Shown here in pieces: positions 46,149 through 55,400 of a stretch of 64,000 bases of DNA. The notes beneath the pieces were generated by a model that saw only the letters and a program-made list of their open reading frames with translations, ran no database searches and was not told the origin of the DNA. A program made the position numbers and the translations under genes. Location of the stretch: assembly GCF_001423125.1 (NCBI RefSeq), contig NZ_LMNW01000001.1:775808-839807 (forward strand). Reading direction: 5' to 3'. This DNA comes from Duganella sp. Leaf126 (GTDB lineage: Bacteria; Pseudomonadota; Gammaproteobacteria; Burkholderiales; Burkholderiaceae_D). Each line of letters opens with the position of its first letter. Within the stretch, counting starts at the first letter, position 1.

Positions 46149-47244
46149 GCTGCATGATCTCGCGATGAATCGCTGTCAGCGGCACTGATTTCTCCACCGC
46201 CCCGCGCTTGACCGCCTCCTTCGGCATGCCGTAGACCACGCACGAGGCTTCGTCCTGCGCCAGCGTGCGGGCGCCGGCGTTGAGCATTTCCAGCAACCCC
46301 GCCGCGCCATCGTCGCCCATCCCGGTCATGATCACGCCCAGCGCATTGGCGCCGGCTGCACGCGCGGCAGAGCGGAACAGCACGTCCACCGACGGCCGGT
46401 GGCGATTGACCAGCGGGCCATCGACCACCTCGACAAAGTACTGCACGCCGGTGCGGCGCAGCAGCAGGTGTTTGTCGCCGGGCGCGATCAGCACCTGGCC
46501 CCGTACCACGCGGTCATTGTGGACCGCTTCCTTCACGCGCACCTGGCACACGCTGTCGAGACGCGCGGCAAAGGCGGCGGTGAATTTTTCGGGCATGTGC
46601 TGCACCACCACGATGCCGGGCGCCGTGTCCGGCAACGCGACCAGGACTTCTTCCAGCGCCTGGGTGCCGCCGGTGGAGGCACCGATCGCCACCACGCGTT
46701 CGGTGGTGGCGGTCACCGGCCGCAGGTCGCCCAGCGACAGCACGGCGTCGGCGCTGAGTTTTTCCGGCACCGGCGCCAGTCCGGCAGCCGGCGCCGCCGC
46801 TGCGGCCGGCGCGCGCGGCGCGTGATACGCGGGTTTGACCACGTGGGCGCCAGCAGCGGCGCGCACGGCCGCCACCAGTTCGTCATCGCTGTCCTGCGGC
46901 AGCTGCCTGAGATCCGCGCGCGGCTTGGTGACCACCGCCACGGCGCCGGCGGTGAGCGCCTCCATCGACGTCTGTGCGCCCCGGTCGGTGAGCGTGGCGC
47001 AGACCACGACCGGCGTGGGCCGCTCGGCCATGATACGGCGCAGGAAGGCCAGGCCGTCCATCCTCGGCATGTCCACATCGAGCACGATGACGTCCGGCCA
47101 CTGCATCTTCATGCGTTCGCTGGCCAGCAGCGGGTTGGCGACCGCATAGGTGACGGTGATGCCGGACGCAGCGTTGAGCAGACCGCTCAGCACCTGCCGC
47201 ACCACGGCCGAATCGTCCACGATCATGACCTTGATGGGATCCAT
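46138..47244 (-). CDS. cheB: Chemotaxis protein-glutamate methylesterase CheB
   Basis: The 368-residue enzyme has a receiver domain (Asp56 in [13 protein letters not shown]) and a methylesterase domain with triad Ser190 ([14 protein letters not shown]), His216 (VVQHMPEKF) and Asp312 (GMGDDGAAG). It removes methyl groups or deamidates chemoreceptor glutamines after phosphorylation by CheA. A variable Ala/Pro linker joins the two domains (about 140-160). There is no adjacent cheR, cheA or cheW, so it may serve a separate cluster, and the chemoreceptor at 9709 is far away. It is divergent from a Crp/Fnr gene. Confidence 0.95.
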   Translation of the reverse strand: MDPIKVMIVDDSAVVRQVLSGLLNAASGITVTYAVANPLLASERMKMQWPDVIVLDVDMPRMDGLAFLRRIMAERPTPVVVCATLTDRGAQTSMEALTAGAVAVVTKPRADLRQLPQDSDDELVAAVRAAAGAHVVKPAYHAPRAPAAAAAPAAGLAPVPEKLSADAVLSLGDLRPVTATTERVVAIGASTGGTQALEEVLVALPDTAPGIVVVQHMPEKFTAAFAARLDSVCQVRVKEAVHNDRVVRGQVLIAPGDKHLLLRRTGVQYFVEVVDGPLVNRHRPSVDVLFRSAARAAGANALGVIMTGMGDDGAAGLLEMLNAGARTLAQDEASCVVYGMPKEAVKRGAVEKSVPLTAIHREIMQQPG

Positions 47245-47368
47245 GGCGTTTTATCCTTGTGATTGAGCGACAGCGCCGGCGGGCGCGCCTGCATGTGGTG
47301 AAATTGTACCGCCTCGGCGCACTGTGCGGACAGCTGTCGATCTATGCCTGGACGCAACAAAATTTACC

Positions 47369-47383
47369 TTTTCGACTCGAAAA
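47369..47383. promoter_or_regulatory. Palindrome between -35 and -10 upstream of the Crp/Fnr gene
   Basis: TTTTCGA-C-TCGAAAA is a perfect seven-base inverted repeat. It lies between a weak -35 (TTACCT, 47364) and a -10 (TATACA, 47387) in front of the regulator ATG at 47430. Such placement fits repression or autoregulation. Confidence 0.45.
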
Positions 47384-47429
47384 CCGTATACACTTGGGAC
47401 AAGTTTTTCAGCCATCCACTCACTGGAAT

Positions 47430-48053
47430 ATGAACCAGGCATTCCTCGCCCACCGGGCAAAATACCGGCAAGTCCTTTCCGAGCGATTTCGCGTTTCCCC
47501 TGACATGTACGACGAAGTCTCGCACCTGATGGCGCCGCAGGCCAGGCATGTCAGCGTGCGCAAGGGGGAGTACCTGCAGCGCAGCGGCGAGCTGGCGCAA
47601 TACATCCACTGGCTGCACAGCGGCGTGGCGCGGGTCGGTTACGCGCCCGGCAACGGCAGCGAAGTCACGCTGTACTTCCGCACCGACGGCCAGATGGCCG
47701 TCTCGCACGACGACATCCTGCGCGCCCAGAGCCAGGAACCGGCGCACAACTTCGTGGTGGCGGAAACAGCGGTGCAGACCTACCGCTTCGAGCTGCAGGC
47801 GCTGTGGGCGCTGACCGCGCAGCACGCCGTGCTGCGCGACTACTACATCAAGGTGTCCGAGCGCGGCATCATGGACCAGAGCCGGCGCCTGTACCTGAGC
47901 GTCTGCCCGGCGCAGAGCCGGCTCGAAGCATTCCGCATCGATTACCCGGGCCTCGAACAGCGCATTTCGCAAAAGGTGGTGGCGTCGTTCCTCGGCATCA
48001 CGCCGCAATACATGTCGCAGCTGCTGAAGCAGGACGCCGCCCTGCCCCGCTAG
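47430..48053 (+). CDS. Crp/Fnr-family transcriptional regulator
   Basis: The 207-residue protein has a cyclic-nucleotide-like beta barrel (about 15-120; SVRKGEYLQRSGELAQYIHW, SGVARVGYAP) and a C-terminal helix-turn-helix that reads KVVASFLGITPQYMSQLL. No cysteine cluster for an iron-sulfur centre is seen, so it is not Fnr-like in sensing. The C-terminal DNA-binding domain is shorter than in Crp, and the regulator belongs to the Crp/Fnr branch often found alone. The upstream longer frame is rejected; MNQAFLAHRAKYR follows a modest ribosome site. It converges with the serine hydrolase gene three bases away. The target is unknown. Confidence 0.82.
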   Translation: MNQAFLAHRAKYRQVLSERFRVSPDMYDEVSHLMAPQARHVSVRKGEYLQRSGELAQYIHWLHSGVARVGYAPGNGSEVTLYFRTDGQMAVSHDDILRAQSQEPAHNFVVAETAVQTYRFELQALWALTAQHAVLRDYYIKVSERGIMDQSRRLYLSVCPAQSRLEAFRIDYPGLEQRISQKVVASFLGITPQYMSQLLKQDAALPR

Positions 48054-48056
48054 CGC

Positions 48057-49682
48057 TTACTTCTTCGCTTTCGGCACGAACAGCAAATCCTGGAAGTCGT
48101 AGCTGAAATCGGTCTCGGTCGATATCGGCGCCATCTTCATGCGCTCGATGCTGCCGTCCGGGTTCAGCGAGAACGTCACGTAGGCGTCGGCATTGAAGTT
48201 GCGCTCCTTCCAGCGCACGATGAAGGTGTCATGCTGGAAGTGCTCGAGCTCTCCCGTCAGGTCCGGCGTGCGCGAGAAGCGCATGATGCGTTTGCCGTTT
48301 TCCTCGCCGATGCTCGCCACGCCATACCACGCATCCTCGTACTCGCCGTCGTAGGCTGCCAGCGGCAGCGACGGCTGCGACTGCGCCGCACGGGCCGTCG
48401 TCGCCTTGGCCTGGCGCTGTGCTTCCTCCTGGTGCGACGCCGCTTCCTGGTCCGCATACAGCTTGATCCAGTCGCTGGCCGGCACGTTCAGGTACTGATC
48501 CAGGATGCGCCAGTACAGCGCCGCCATGACCGGGCCGTTTTCAGCGTTGGTCAGGATCGCGATGCCGAGTTTTTCCTCGGGCACCATCATCACCGTGGAA
48601 TAAAAGCCCTGCAGCGCACCGCCGTGCATCACCAGCTTGCGGCCCTTGTAGTCGCGCAGCGAGAAGCCGAGACCATAGGCGGCGAAGTTGGGCTTGGTGG
48701 CCGCCAGCGCCGGTTTGGGGTCGCGGATACGCATCGGCGTCTGCTCGCTCCACAGCTCGGCGATCTGCTTGGCGCTGACCAGCTGCTTGCCGTCCGGGCT
48801 CCGGCCGTCGTTCATCAACGTGTTCATCCAGCGCGCCAGGTCTTCGGCATTGGTGTCGATGCCCACCGCCCCCACCGCGTTCGGCACCGGCATCGGTTTC
48901 ACCACGGCCGCCTTGCCGTCGATCTTGCTGTGCGGCGCGGCGTGGTTGTCGGTCGCCAGCATCGCTTCCACGCTGGTCCTGGTGCCGGTCATGCCCAGCG
49001 GCGCCAGGATGCGGTCATGGATCGACTGGCCCCAGGTCTTGCCGTCCTTTTCGGCGATGATCTTGCCGGCCACGATGTAGAGCAGGTTGTCGTAGGCGTA
49101 GCTGTTGCGGAAGCTGGTGGCGGGCTTGATGTAACGGAGCTTGGCAATGATCTCGTCGGTCGAGAAGGCGGTGCTGGGCCACCACAGCAGGTCGCCCGCG
49201 CCCAGCCCCAGGCCGCTGCGGTGCGTGAGCAGGTCGCGGATGGTCATCACGCCGGTCACGTAGGAGTCGTACATCTGGAACCCTGGCAGGTGCATGCTGA
49301 CCGGGTCATCCCATTTGAGCTTGCCCTCGTCCACCAGCATGGCCAGCGCAGCGGCCGTAAAGCCCTTGGAGTTGGACGCCACCTCGAACAGCGTCTTGCC
49401 GTCCACCGGTGCCGGGTCGCCCAGCTTGCGCACGCCATACCCCCTGGTGGTCACCACCTTGCCATCCTTGACGATGGCGATCGCGATGCCGGGCACGTCG
49501 AAGGTCTTCAGGGCCAGCCTGACGTCGGCGTCGAGGTTGTAGGCAGGGACCGGCGCAGCGGCGGTGGCAGCAGTGGTGGCAATGGTGGCAGCGGCGACGG
49601 CGGGGACGGCCTGGGCGCCGGCGCCGAGCGGTACCAGCGCCAGCGCGATGGCGCTGGCGGTCAACAGACGGGCAATGTTCAT
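48057..49682 (-). CDS. Beta-lactamase-related serine hydrolase, exported
   Basis: The 541-residue protein has a signal peptide (about 1-24), the SxxK motif at 103-106 (SNSK) and YxN at 197-199 (YDN), typical of class C beta-lactamase-like and DD-peptidase enzymes. A C-terminal DUF3471-like beta domain follows (about 410-541; VASIGEENGKRIMRF). These proteins hydrolyse esters or peptides rather than beta-lactams in most cases. An Ala-rich stretch (about 28-46) follows the signal. It begins four bases after the M1 peptidase stop and is probably co-transcribed with it. The pairing suggests periplasmic peptide turnover. Confidence 0.87.
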   Translation of the reverse strand: MNIARLLTASAIALALVPLGAGAQAVPAVAAATIATTAATAAAPVPAYNLDADVRLALKTFDVPGIAIAIVKDGKVVTTRGYGVRKLGDPAPVDGKTLFEVASNSKGFTAAALAMLVDEGKLKWDDPVSMHLPGFQMYDSYVTGVMTIRDLLTHRSGLGLGAGDLLWWPSTAFSTDEIIAKLRYIKPATSFRNSYAYDNLLYIVAGKIIAEKDGKTWGQSIHDRILAPLGMTGTRTSVEAMLATDNHAAPHSKIDGKAAVVKPMPVPNAVGAVGIDTNAEDLARWMNTLMNDGRSPDGKQLVSAKQIAELWSEQTPMRIRDPKPALAATKPNFAAYGLGFSLRDYKGRKLVMHGGALQGFYSTVMMVPEEKLGIAILTNAENGPVMAALYWRILDQYLNVPASDWIKLYADQEAASHQEEAQRQAKATTARAAQSQPSLPLAAYDGEYEDAWYGVASIGEENGKRIMRFSRTPDLTGELEHFQHDTFIVRWKERNFNADAYVTFSLNPDGSIERMKMAPISTETDFSYDFQDLLFVPKAKK

Positions 49683-49686
49683 GGGC

Positions 49687-51537
49687 TTATTTCTTGAATT
49701 GTTTATCGACCGATGCCTGCGTCACCGGATGGTAATGGTCGCGCGCCTTGGCATACACGCTGCGCGCCCATGCGGCTTGCGCCGGCTGCTTCAACAGCGC
49801 CGTGTACAGCGGCACCACGAACTTCTGGCGTCCCACGCTCATCAGGAATTTCTCGAGCGGCGCGCGCACGTCGTAGCCGGCGTTGATCGACGCCAGGTAG
49901 AAACGGAAGGCGATTTCGTTGTTGCCGCTGGTCGCCAGGCCGAAGGTCTGGTCGAGATCCTTCAGCTGGGCGGCGGTGGCCTTGCCGTTGATGTCGTTCA
50001 GGAAGTGCATCCACTCGAGCGCGACCCAGCTCTTGCCGTTCAGATCAGCGGTGGGCAGTTCGCCGTGCAGCCACTTGGTGCGCTGTTCGTCCAGCGCGGC
50101 CAGGCGCGGCGAAGCGGCGCGCACGGCATTGGCCGGAATGCCGGCGCCGTACAGCCATTCGTCGAGCTCCACCTGCGCCATGTATTCGGGATGGGCGTCG
50201 AGCAGGTTCTTTTTCAGGTAGTCCACGAATTCGTCGGTGGTGGCCGACTTGAACGCGTGCGAGTCGAACCAGCCGCGCAGGAAGGTGTCGAACGCTTCGC
50301 GTCCGGCGCGCTGCTCGAGCGTGCGCAGGAACCAGGCGCCTTTCGGGTAGATCAGGCCGAGGTCCGAGTAGGCCGACGGATCGACGTCCGGACCGCGCGT
50401 GGCCAGCGCCTGCCGGGCGGGCGGGATGGCGGGCAGCGACGCCAGCGCCTCTTCCTGCTCCACTTGCAGGTTCATCTCGGCGATCTCGGGACCGTAGATC
50501 TTCTCGACGATGCGGGTGGTGACGTAGGTGGTAAAGCCCTCGTTGAGCCACATATACTTCCACGAGGCGTTGGTCACCAGGTTGCCGGACCACGAGTGCG
50601 CCAGTTCGTGCGCGATCAGATCGACCAGGCTCTTGTCGCCGGCGATCATGGTCGGGGTGACGAAGGTCAGGCGCGGATTTTCCATGCCGCCGATCGGAAA
50701 CGACGGCGGCAGCACCAGCATGTCGTAACGCTCCCACCGGTACGGACCGTACAGGCTCTCGGCCGCCTCGATCATCTTCTCGGTATCTTCCAGTTCGCGC
50801 GCCGCCGCGTCGATGCGGGCCGGTTCGGCATACACGGCCGAGCGCGGGCCGACCTTGCGCACATCGATCTCGCCGATCGCAATGGCCAGCAGATACGACG
50901 GAATCGGCTGCGGCATCCTGAATTTCCAGCCGCCCTTGCCGGTGGCGTTGAGGTCATTGTCGGCGCTCATCACAACGCGCAGGCCGGCCGGCGCATCGAT
51001 GCGGGCGCTGTACGTGAAGCGCACCGCAGGCGTATCCTGCACCGGCGCCCACGAACGGGCATTGATGTCCTGCGACTGGCTGAACATGAAAGGCCGCTTG
51101 CCCGACATGGTCTGCGCCGGCGACATCCATTGCAGCGCGGCGGCCGACGGCGCGGTGCGGTAATACACGCGCACCTTCTGCGGCTGGAACGGCAGCGCGA
51201 TGCGCAGGGCGCGGCCCTTTTGCAGATCGAACTTGTCGAGCATGTAGGAGGCCGACGTCCAGCGGCCGTTCGGATTGAGGATCTGCACGCGCGAGATATT
51301 GAGCTCTTTGGTGTCGAGCACCAGGGTGCGCGAGGTCTTGTCGATCCAGTTCAGCGTCAGTTCGGCATAGCCGGACAGGGTCTTGCGGCCGAAGTCGGCC
51401 TTCAGGTCCAGATACAGGTCGCTGGTGCGCACCTGGTCGTAGCGGGCATAGCTCAGGGGATCGGCGTGGGCAGCGCTCACGCCCAGCGACATCAGTGCAG
51501 ACAGCACGAACGCGGACAAGGTCTTCTTGATTTGCAT
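49687..51537 (-). CDS. M1-family zinc aminopeptidase, exported
   Basis: The 616-residue enzyme has a signal peptide (about 1-25, ending SAAHA). The substrate-binding GGMEN motif is at 283-287 and the zinc site is HELAH at 310-314 with Glu333 in LNEGFTTY. This is the leukotriene-A4-hydrolase-like, gluzincin M1 arrangement. It removes N-terminal residues from peptides in the periplasm. It is first of a two-gene unit with the serine hydrolase. The ATG at 51537 fits the signal. It is divergent from the manganese riboswitch leader, and the 312-bp spacer holds that riboswitch and no other gene. Confidence 0.92.
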   Translation of the reverse strand: MQIKKTLSAFVLSALMSLGVSAAHADPLSYARYDQVRTSDLYLDLKADFGRKTLSGYAELTLNWIDKTSRTLVLDTKELNISRVQILNPNGRWTSASYMLDKFDLQKGRALRIALPFQPQKVRVYYRTAPSAAALQWMSPAQTMSGKRPFMFSQSQDINARSWAPVQDTPAVRFTYSARIDAPAGLRVVMSADNDLNATGKGGWKFRMPQPIPSYLLAIAIGEIDVRKVGPRSAVYAEPARIDAAARELEDTEKMIEAAESLYGPYRWERYDMLVLPPSFPIGGMENPRLTFVTPTMIAGDKSLVDLIAHELAHSWSGNLVTNASWKYMWLNEGFTTYVTTRIVEKIYGPEIAEMNLQVEQEEALASLPAIPPARQALATRGPDVDPSAYSDLGLIYPKGAWFLRTLEQRAGREAFDTFLRGWFDSHAFKSATTDEFVDYLKKNLLDAHPEYMAQVELDEWLYGAGIPANAVRAASPRLAALDEQRTKWLHGELPTADLNGKSWVALEWMHFLNDINGKATAAQLKDLDQTFGLATSGNNEIAFRFYLASINAGYDVRAPLEKFLMSVGRQKFVVPLYTALLKQPAQAAWARSVYAKARDHYHPVTQASVDKQFKK

Positions 51538-51649
51538 GGTGATCTTTTCAAAGTAAGGGGCCTGTTGGCATCAAGCGCGGAGCAGAATAGCATAGCCATG
51601 TATCGCCAATGTGTACAGCGACGGTTTCCGCTGCAACGGCTGTGCTATG

Positions 51650-51765
51650 ATGTCGGCCGTAAGTGGGGAGTAGTCGGCTTGCGCCGCCCTGGCGCAGGAA
51701 TTTGCATCAACATCATCGGTCCGCAGACCGTGGTGCAAATGGTTGAAAAACTTGACGAGACCATG
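51650..51765 (+). ncRNA. yybP-ykoY manganese riboswitch
   Basis: The leader of the GDT1-family gene shows the two conserved halves of this aptamer. GGGGAGTAG lies at 51665-51673 and GACGAGACC at 51754-51762. Between them lie the hairpins TGCGCC/GGCGCA (51681-51696 region) and a longer TTTGCA/TGCAAA arm. The class senses Mn2+ and usually precedes Mn exporters. The remainder up to 51849 would be the expression platform. Edges are approximate. Confidence 0.87.
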
Positions 51766-51849
51766 ATCGAAGCGCGGCCATCGTGGGCCGGGGACGCGCT
51801 TTGGATCATAGGTTCTTATCGGCCGGCCCGCGCATCTCACTGTTCATCA

Positions 51850-52425
51850 ATGGAAGCATTCCTCATCTCCACAGGCATTGTCGCGCTGGCAGAAATCGGC
51901 GACAAAACCCAGCTGCTCGCTTTCGTCCTGGCCGCAAAATTCCGCCGTCCCGTTCCCATCGTCGCCGCCATCTTCGTCGCCACCCTGGCCAACCATGCGT
52001 TTGCCGCCGCCATCGGCACCTGGATCACCAGCCTGCTCGGGCCCGACGTGCTGCGCTGGGTGCTGGGCGCATCGTTCATCGCGATGGCCGTCTGGACGCT
52101 CGTGCCCGACAAGCTCGACGAGGAGGACACCAAGTTCGCGCGCTACGGCGTCTTCATGACCACCCTGATCGCCTTTTTCATGGCAGAGATGGGCGACAAG
52201 ACGCAGGTCGCCACCGTGGCCCTGGCCGCGCGCTACCACAGCCTGCTGGCGGTCGTCGCCGGTACCACGCTGGGCATGATGCTGGCCAATGTACCGGCCG
52301 TGTACCTGGGCGACCGCATCGCCCACCGCATCTCGCTCAAGCTGGTGCACGGTGTGGCGGCGGTGATCTTTGCGGTACTCGGTGTGGCCACCTTGCTCGG
52401 CGCGGGAGCGGGCCTGACGCGATAA
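51850..52425 (+). CDS. GDT1/UPF0016-family manganese (cation) transporter
   Basis: The 191-residue protein has two copies of the signature E-x-G-D-K-T: EIGDKTQLLAF near residue 14 and EMGDKTQVATVALAA near residue 112. About six membrane helices surround them. The family (TMEM165/Gdt1, MneA) exports Mn2+ and sometimes Ca2+. The upstream riboswitch fits a Mn-induced exporter. It is monocistronic and ends at a strong hairpin. MEAFLISTGIVALAEIGDKT is a standard N-terminus; upstream in-frame extensions run through the riboswitch and are rejected. Confidence 0.92.
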   Translation: MEAFLISTGIVALAEIGDKTQLLAFVLAAKFRRPVPIVAAIFVATLANHAFAAAIGTWITSLLGPDVLRWVLGASFIAMAVWTLVPDKLDEEDTKFARYGVFMTTLIAFFMAEMGDKTQVATVALAARYHSLLAVVAGTTLGMMLANVPAVYLGDRIAHRISLKLVHGVAAVIFAVLGVATLLGAGAGLTR

Positions 52426-52434
52426 GTAGGTGCT

Positions 52435-52465
52435 GCCAGCCTGCCGCGCGCTGCGGCAGGCTGGC
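52435..52465. terminator. Perfect 13-bp hairpin between convergent genes
   Basis: GCCAGCCTGCCGC and GCGGCAGGCTGGC form a perfect 13-pair stem with a five-base loop between the GDT1 and glucan synthase stops. It should serve both strands, though no T tract follows. Confidence 0.75.
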
Positions 52466-52477
52466 GCCGCGGACGTC

Positions 52478-55400
52478 TTACGACGCGGCGGCCGGCGCTT
52501 CCACTGCCGCCGCCGCAGCCGGCAAGGCCGGCAGCAGCAGCTGCACCTGGTGCGTCTGGCCAGTGTCGTCCAGCGCCAGGACATTGCCTTCGCGCGTGAC
52601 GCCATCGACGGTGAGCGTGGCCGCCTGCCCCGGTGCGGCGCGCGCCACGCGGATCACGTAGGTACTGCTGGCATGGCGGTAGGTCAGCGTGAACCCGTTC
52701 CACTCGGCCGGCATGCGTGGCGCCAGCGTCAGTTCGTGCGCGCCGCGCGTGACGCCCAGCAGCGACTCCACGATCAGGCGGTACATCCAGCCCGACGAGC
52801 CGGTGTACCAGCTCCAGCCGCCGCGCCCCACGTGCGGCGCCACCGCGTACACGTCGGCCGTCACCACGTAAGGCTCCACCTTGTAGGTCGAGACGTTCTC
52901 GGCGTCCGCGCCGTGCATGACCGGGTTGATCATGCGCGCCAGTTCCCAGGCGCGCTCGGTGTTGCCGAGGCGCGCAAAGGCCATCGCGGTCCAGATGGCG
53001 GCGTGGGTGTACTGGCCGCCGTTTTCGCGCACGCCCGGCACGTAGCCGCGGATATAACCGGGATTCGGGCCGGCCTTGTCGAATGGCGGATCGAGCAGCT
53101 GGATGATGCCGGAATCCCTGCGCACCAGCCGCTGATTGACCTGTTCCATGGCGCCGCGCACCCGTACCGGGTTGGCCACGCCGGACAGCACGCCCCAGCT
53201 CTGCGAAATCGAATCGATCTGGCATTCCTCGTTGCTGTGCGAGCCGAGCGGCGTGCCGTCGTCGAAGTAGGCGCGGCGATACCATTCGCCGTCCCACGCA
53301 TGCTGTTCGACGTTGGCGGCCAGCTTGACCGACTGCTCGCGGCATTCCTGCGCAAAGGCGTCGTCGTCCTTCATCTCCGCCACCTCGGCAAAGCGCTGCA
53401 GCACCTCGCACAGGAAGAAGGCCAGCCACACGCTTTCGCCCTTGCCATGCTCGCCCACCTTGTCCATGCCGTCGTTCCAGTCGCAGGAGCCGATCAGCGG
53501 CAGGCCGTGCTCCCCGAAGCGCAGGCCGTGGCGGATGGCCCGCACACAGTGTTCATACAGGGTGCCGCTCTGGCCGGAGCGCCCCGGCAGGTCGTAATAG
53601 GATTCCTCTTCCGGCTTGAGCAGGCGCCCTTCGATGAACGGCAGATTCTCTTCCAGGATGCTCAGGTCGCCCGTGCTCGACACGTAGCGCCACACGCCCA
53701 GCGGCAGCCACAGATAGTCGTCCGAGCACTTGGTGCGCACGCCGCGGTCGGACGGCGGGTGCCACCAGTGCTGCACGTCGCCTTCCACGAACTGGTGGGC
53801 GGCGCACAGCATCAGCTGGTCGCGCAGCAGCTGCGGCCTGGTGTGGATGGTGGCCATCGCATCCTGCAGCTGGTCGCGGAAGCCGAAGGCGCCGCCGGAC
53901 TGGTAATAACCGCTGCGCGCCCAGATGCGGCAGGCGATGGTCTGGTACATCAGCCAGCCGTTGGCGATGACGTCGAGCGCCGGTTCCGGCGTCTCGATGT
54001 GCACCGCGCCCAGCGTCTGTTCCCAGTGCGCGTGCACGGCGGCCAGCGCCTCGTGCGCAGCGTCGACGCTGCGGTGCCTCTGCACCATGCTACTGGCGTC
54101 GGCATTGCGGCGGCCTGCCACGCCAAGCACGAACACGATCTCGCGTTCCTGGCCCGGCAGCAGTTCGAGCGGCGCCTGGATGGCGGCGCAGGCGTCCAGC
54201 CCCGCCCCCACCTTGCCGGACAGGCGCGCGCGGCGCATGGCCACGGGCGCCGCCAGCGAGCCGTTACGGCCCAGGAACTCGGTGCGGTCGGCGGTGACCG
54301 TGCGCAGCGCGGCGTCGCAGTTGAAGAACGCCAGGCGGCCGGTGAAGTCGGTGTTGTACTGGTTGCGGGCGAACAGCGCGCCGCTCACCGGATCGAGCTC
54401 GGTCAGGATGTGCATGCCGGACTTGGAGCGCATGTCGCCCAGCACCCATTCCACGTAGCCGGTCACGGACAGCTTGCGCTCCACCGGCGAATCGTTGCGC
54501 ACCTTGATGACGGTGTACTTGATCGGCGCATCGGTGGCGACGAACGTGGTCATCTCGGTGGCGATGCCCGATTCGGTGTGCTCGAACACGCTGTAGCCGA
54601 AGCCGTGGCGCGTGGTGTAGTCGCCGGTGCCGCGCGCCGGCAGCGCCGACGGCGACCAGAATTCACCGGTGCTGTCGTCGCGCAGGTAGAACGCTTCGCC
54701 GCTGGCGTCGCTGACCGGGTCGTTATGCCACGGCGTGAGACGGAACTCGTGCGCATTCTCGTGCCAGGTGTAGGCCTGGCCGCTTTCCGAAATCACGGTG
54801 CCGAAGCCGGCGTTGGCCAGCACGTTGGACCATGGCGCCGGCGTGCGCTGGTCTTCGCCGGTGGTGATCACGTATTCGCGGCCATCTTCCGAGAAGCCGC
54901 CGATGCCGTTTTCCAGCTGCAGCACGCGCTTGGCGCGCGGCGCTGCCACTACGTCGCTGCCGGCGGCGTCGTCGCTGCGGTCCTCGCTGCGTGCATCATT
55001 GCGATGGTCGGTTGCCAGCGGCGGCATGCGCAGCAGCGGCGGACCGGGACGCTTGATCTGTTCGGCCAGCGTGCCGCGGCTGTCGCTGATGATCACGCGC
55101 GCCACCGTTTGCAGCAGGATGCGGTCCTCGGTGGCGATCTGGTCGCCCATGCGTACGAAGATGCCGCCCGGACGGTCGATGGCCTGGGCGTCGATGCCCG
55201 AAGCGATCAGGCCCATGATCTGGTCGTGCAGCAGCTGGCGGTAACCGGACTGGTCTTCGTGCCAGATCACCAGGTCCACCACCAGGCCTTTCAGGCGCCA
55301 GTAGGCGTGCGCCTGCACCATCTGGCGCACCAGTTCGATGTTGGACGAGTCCTTGATCTGCAACAGCACGATCGGCAGGTCGCCCGAGATTGCATAGGCC

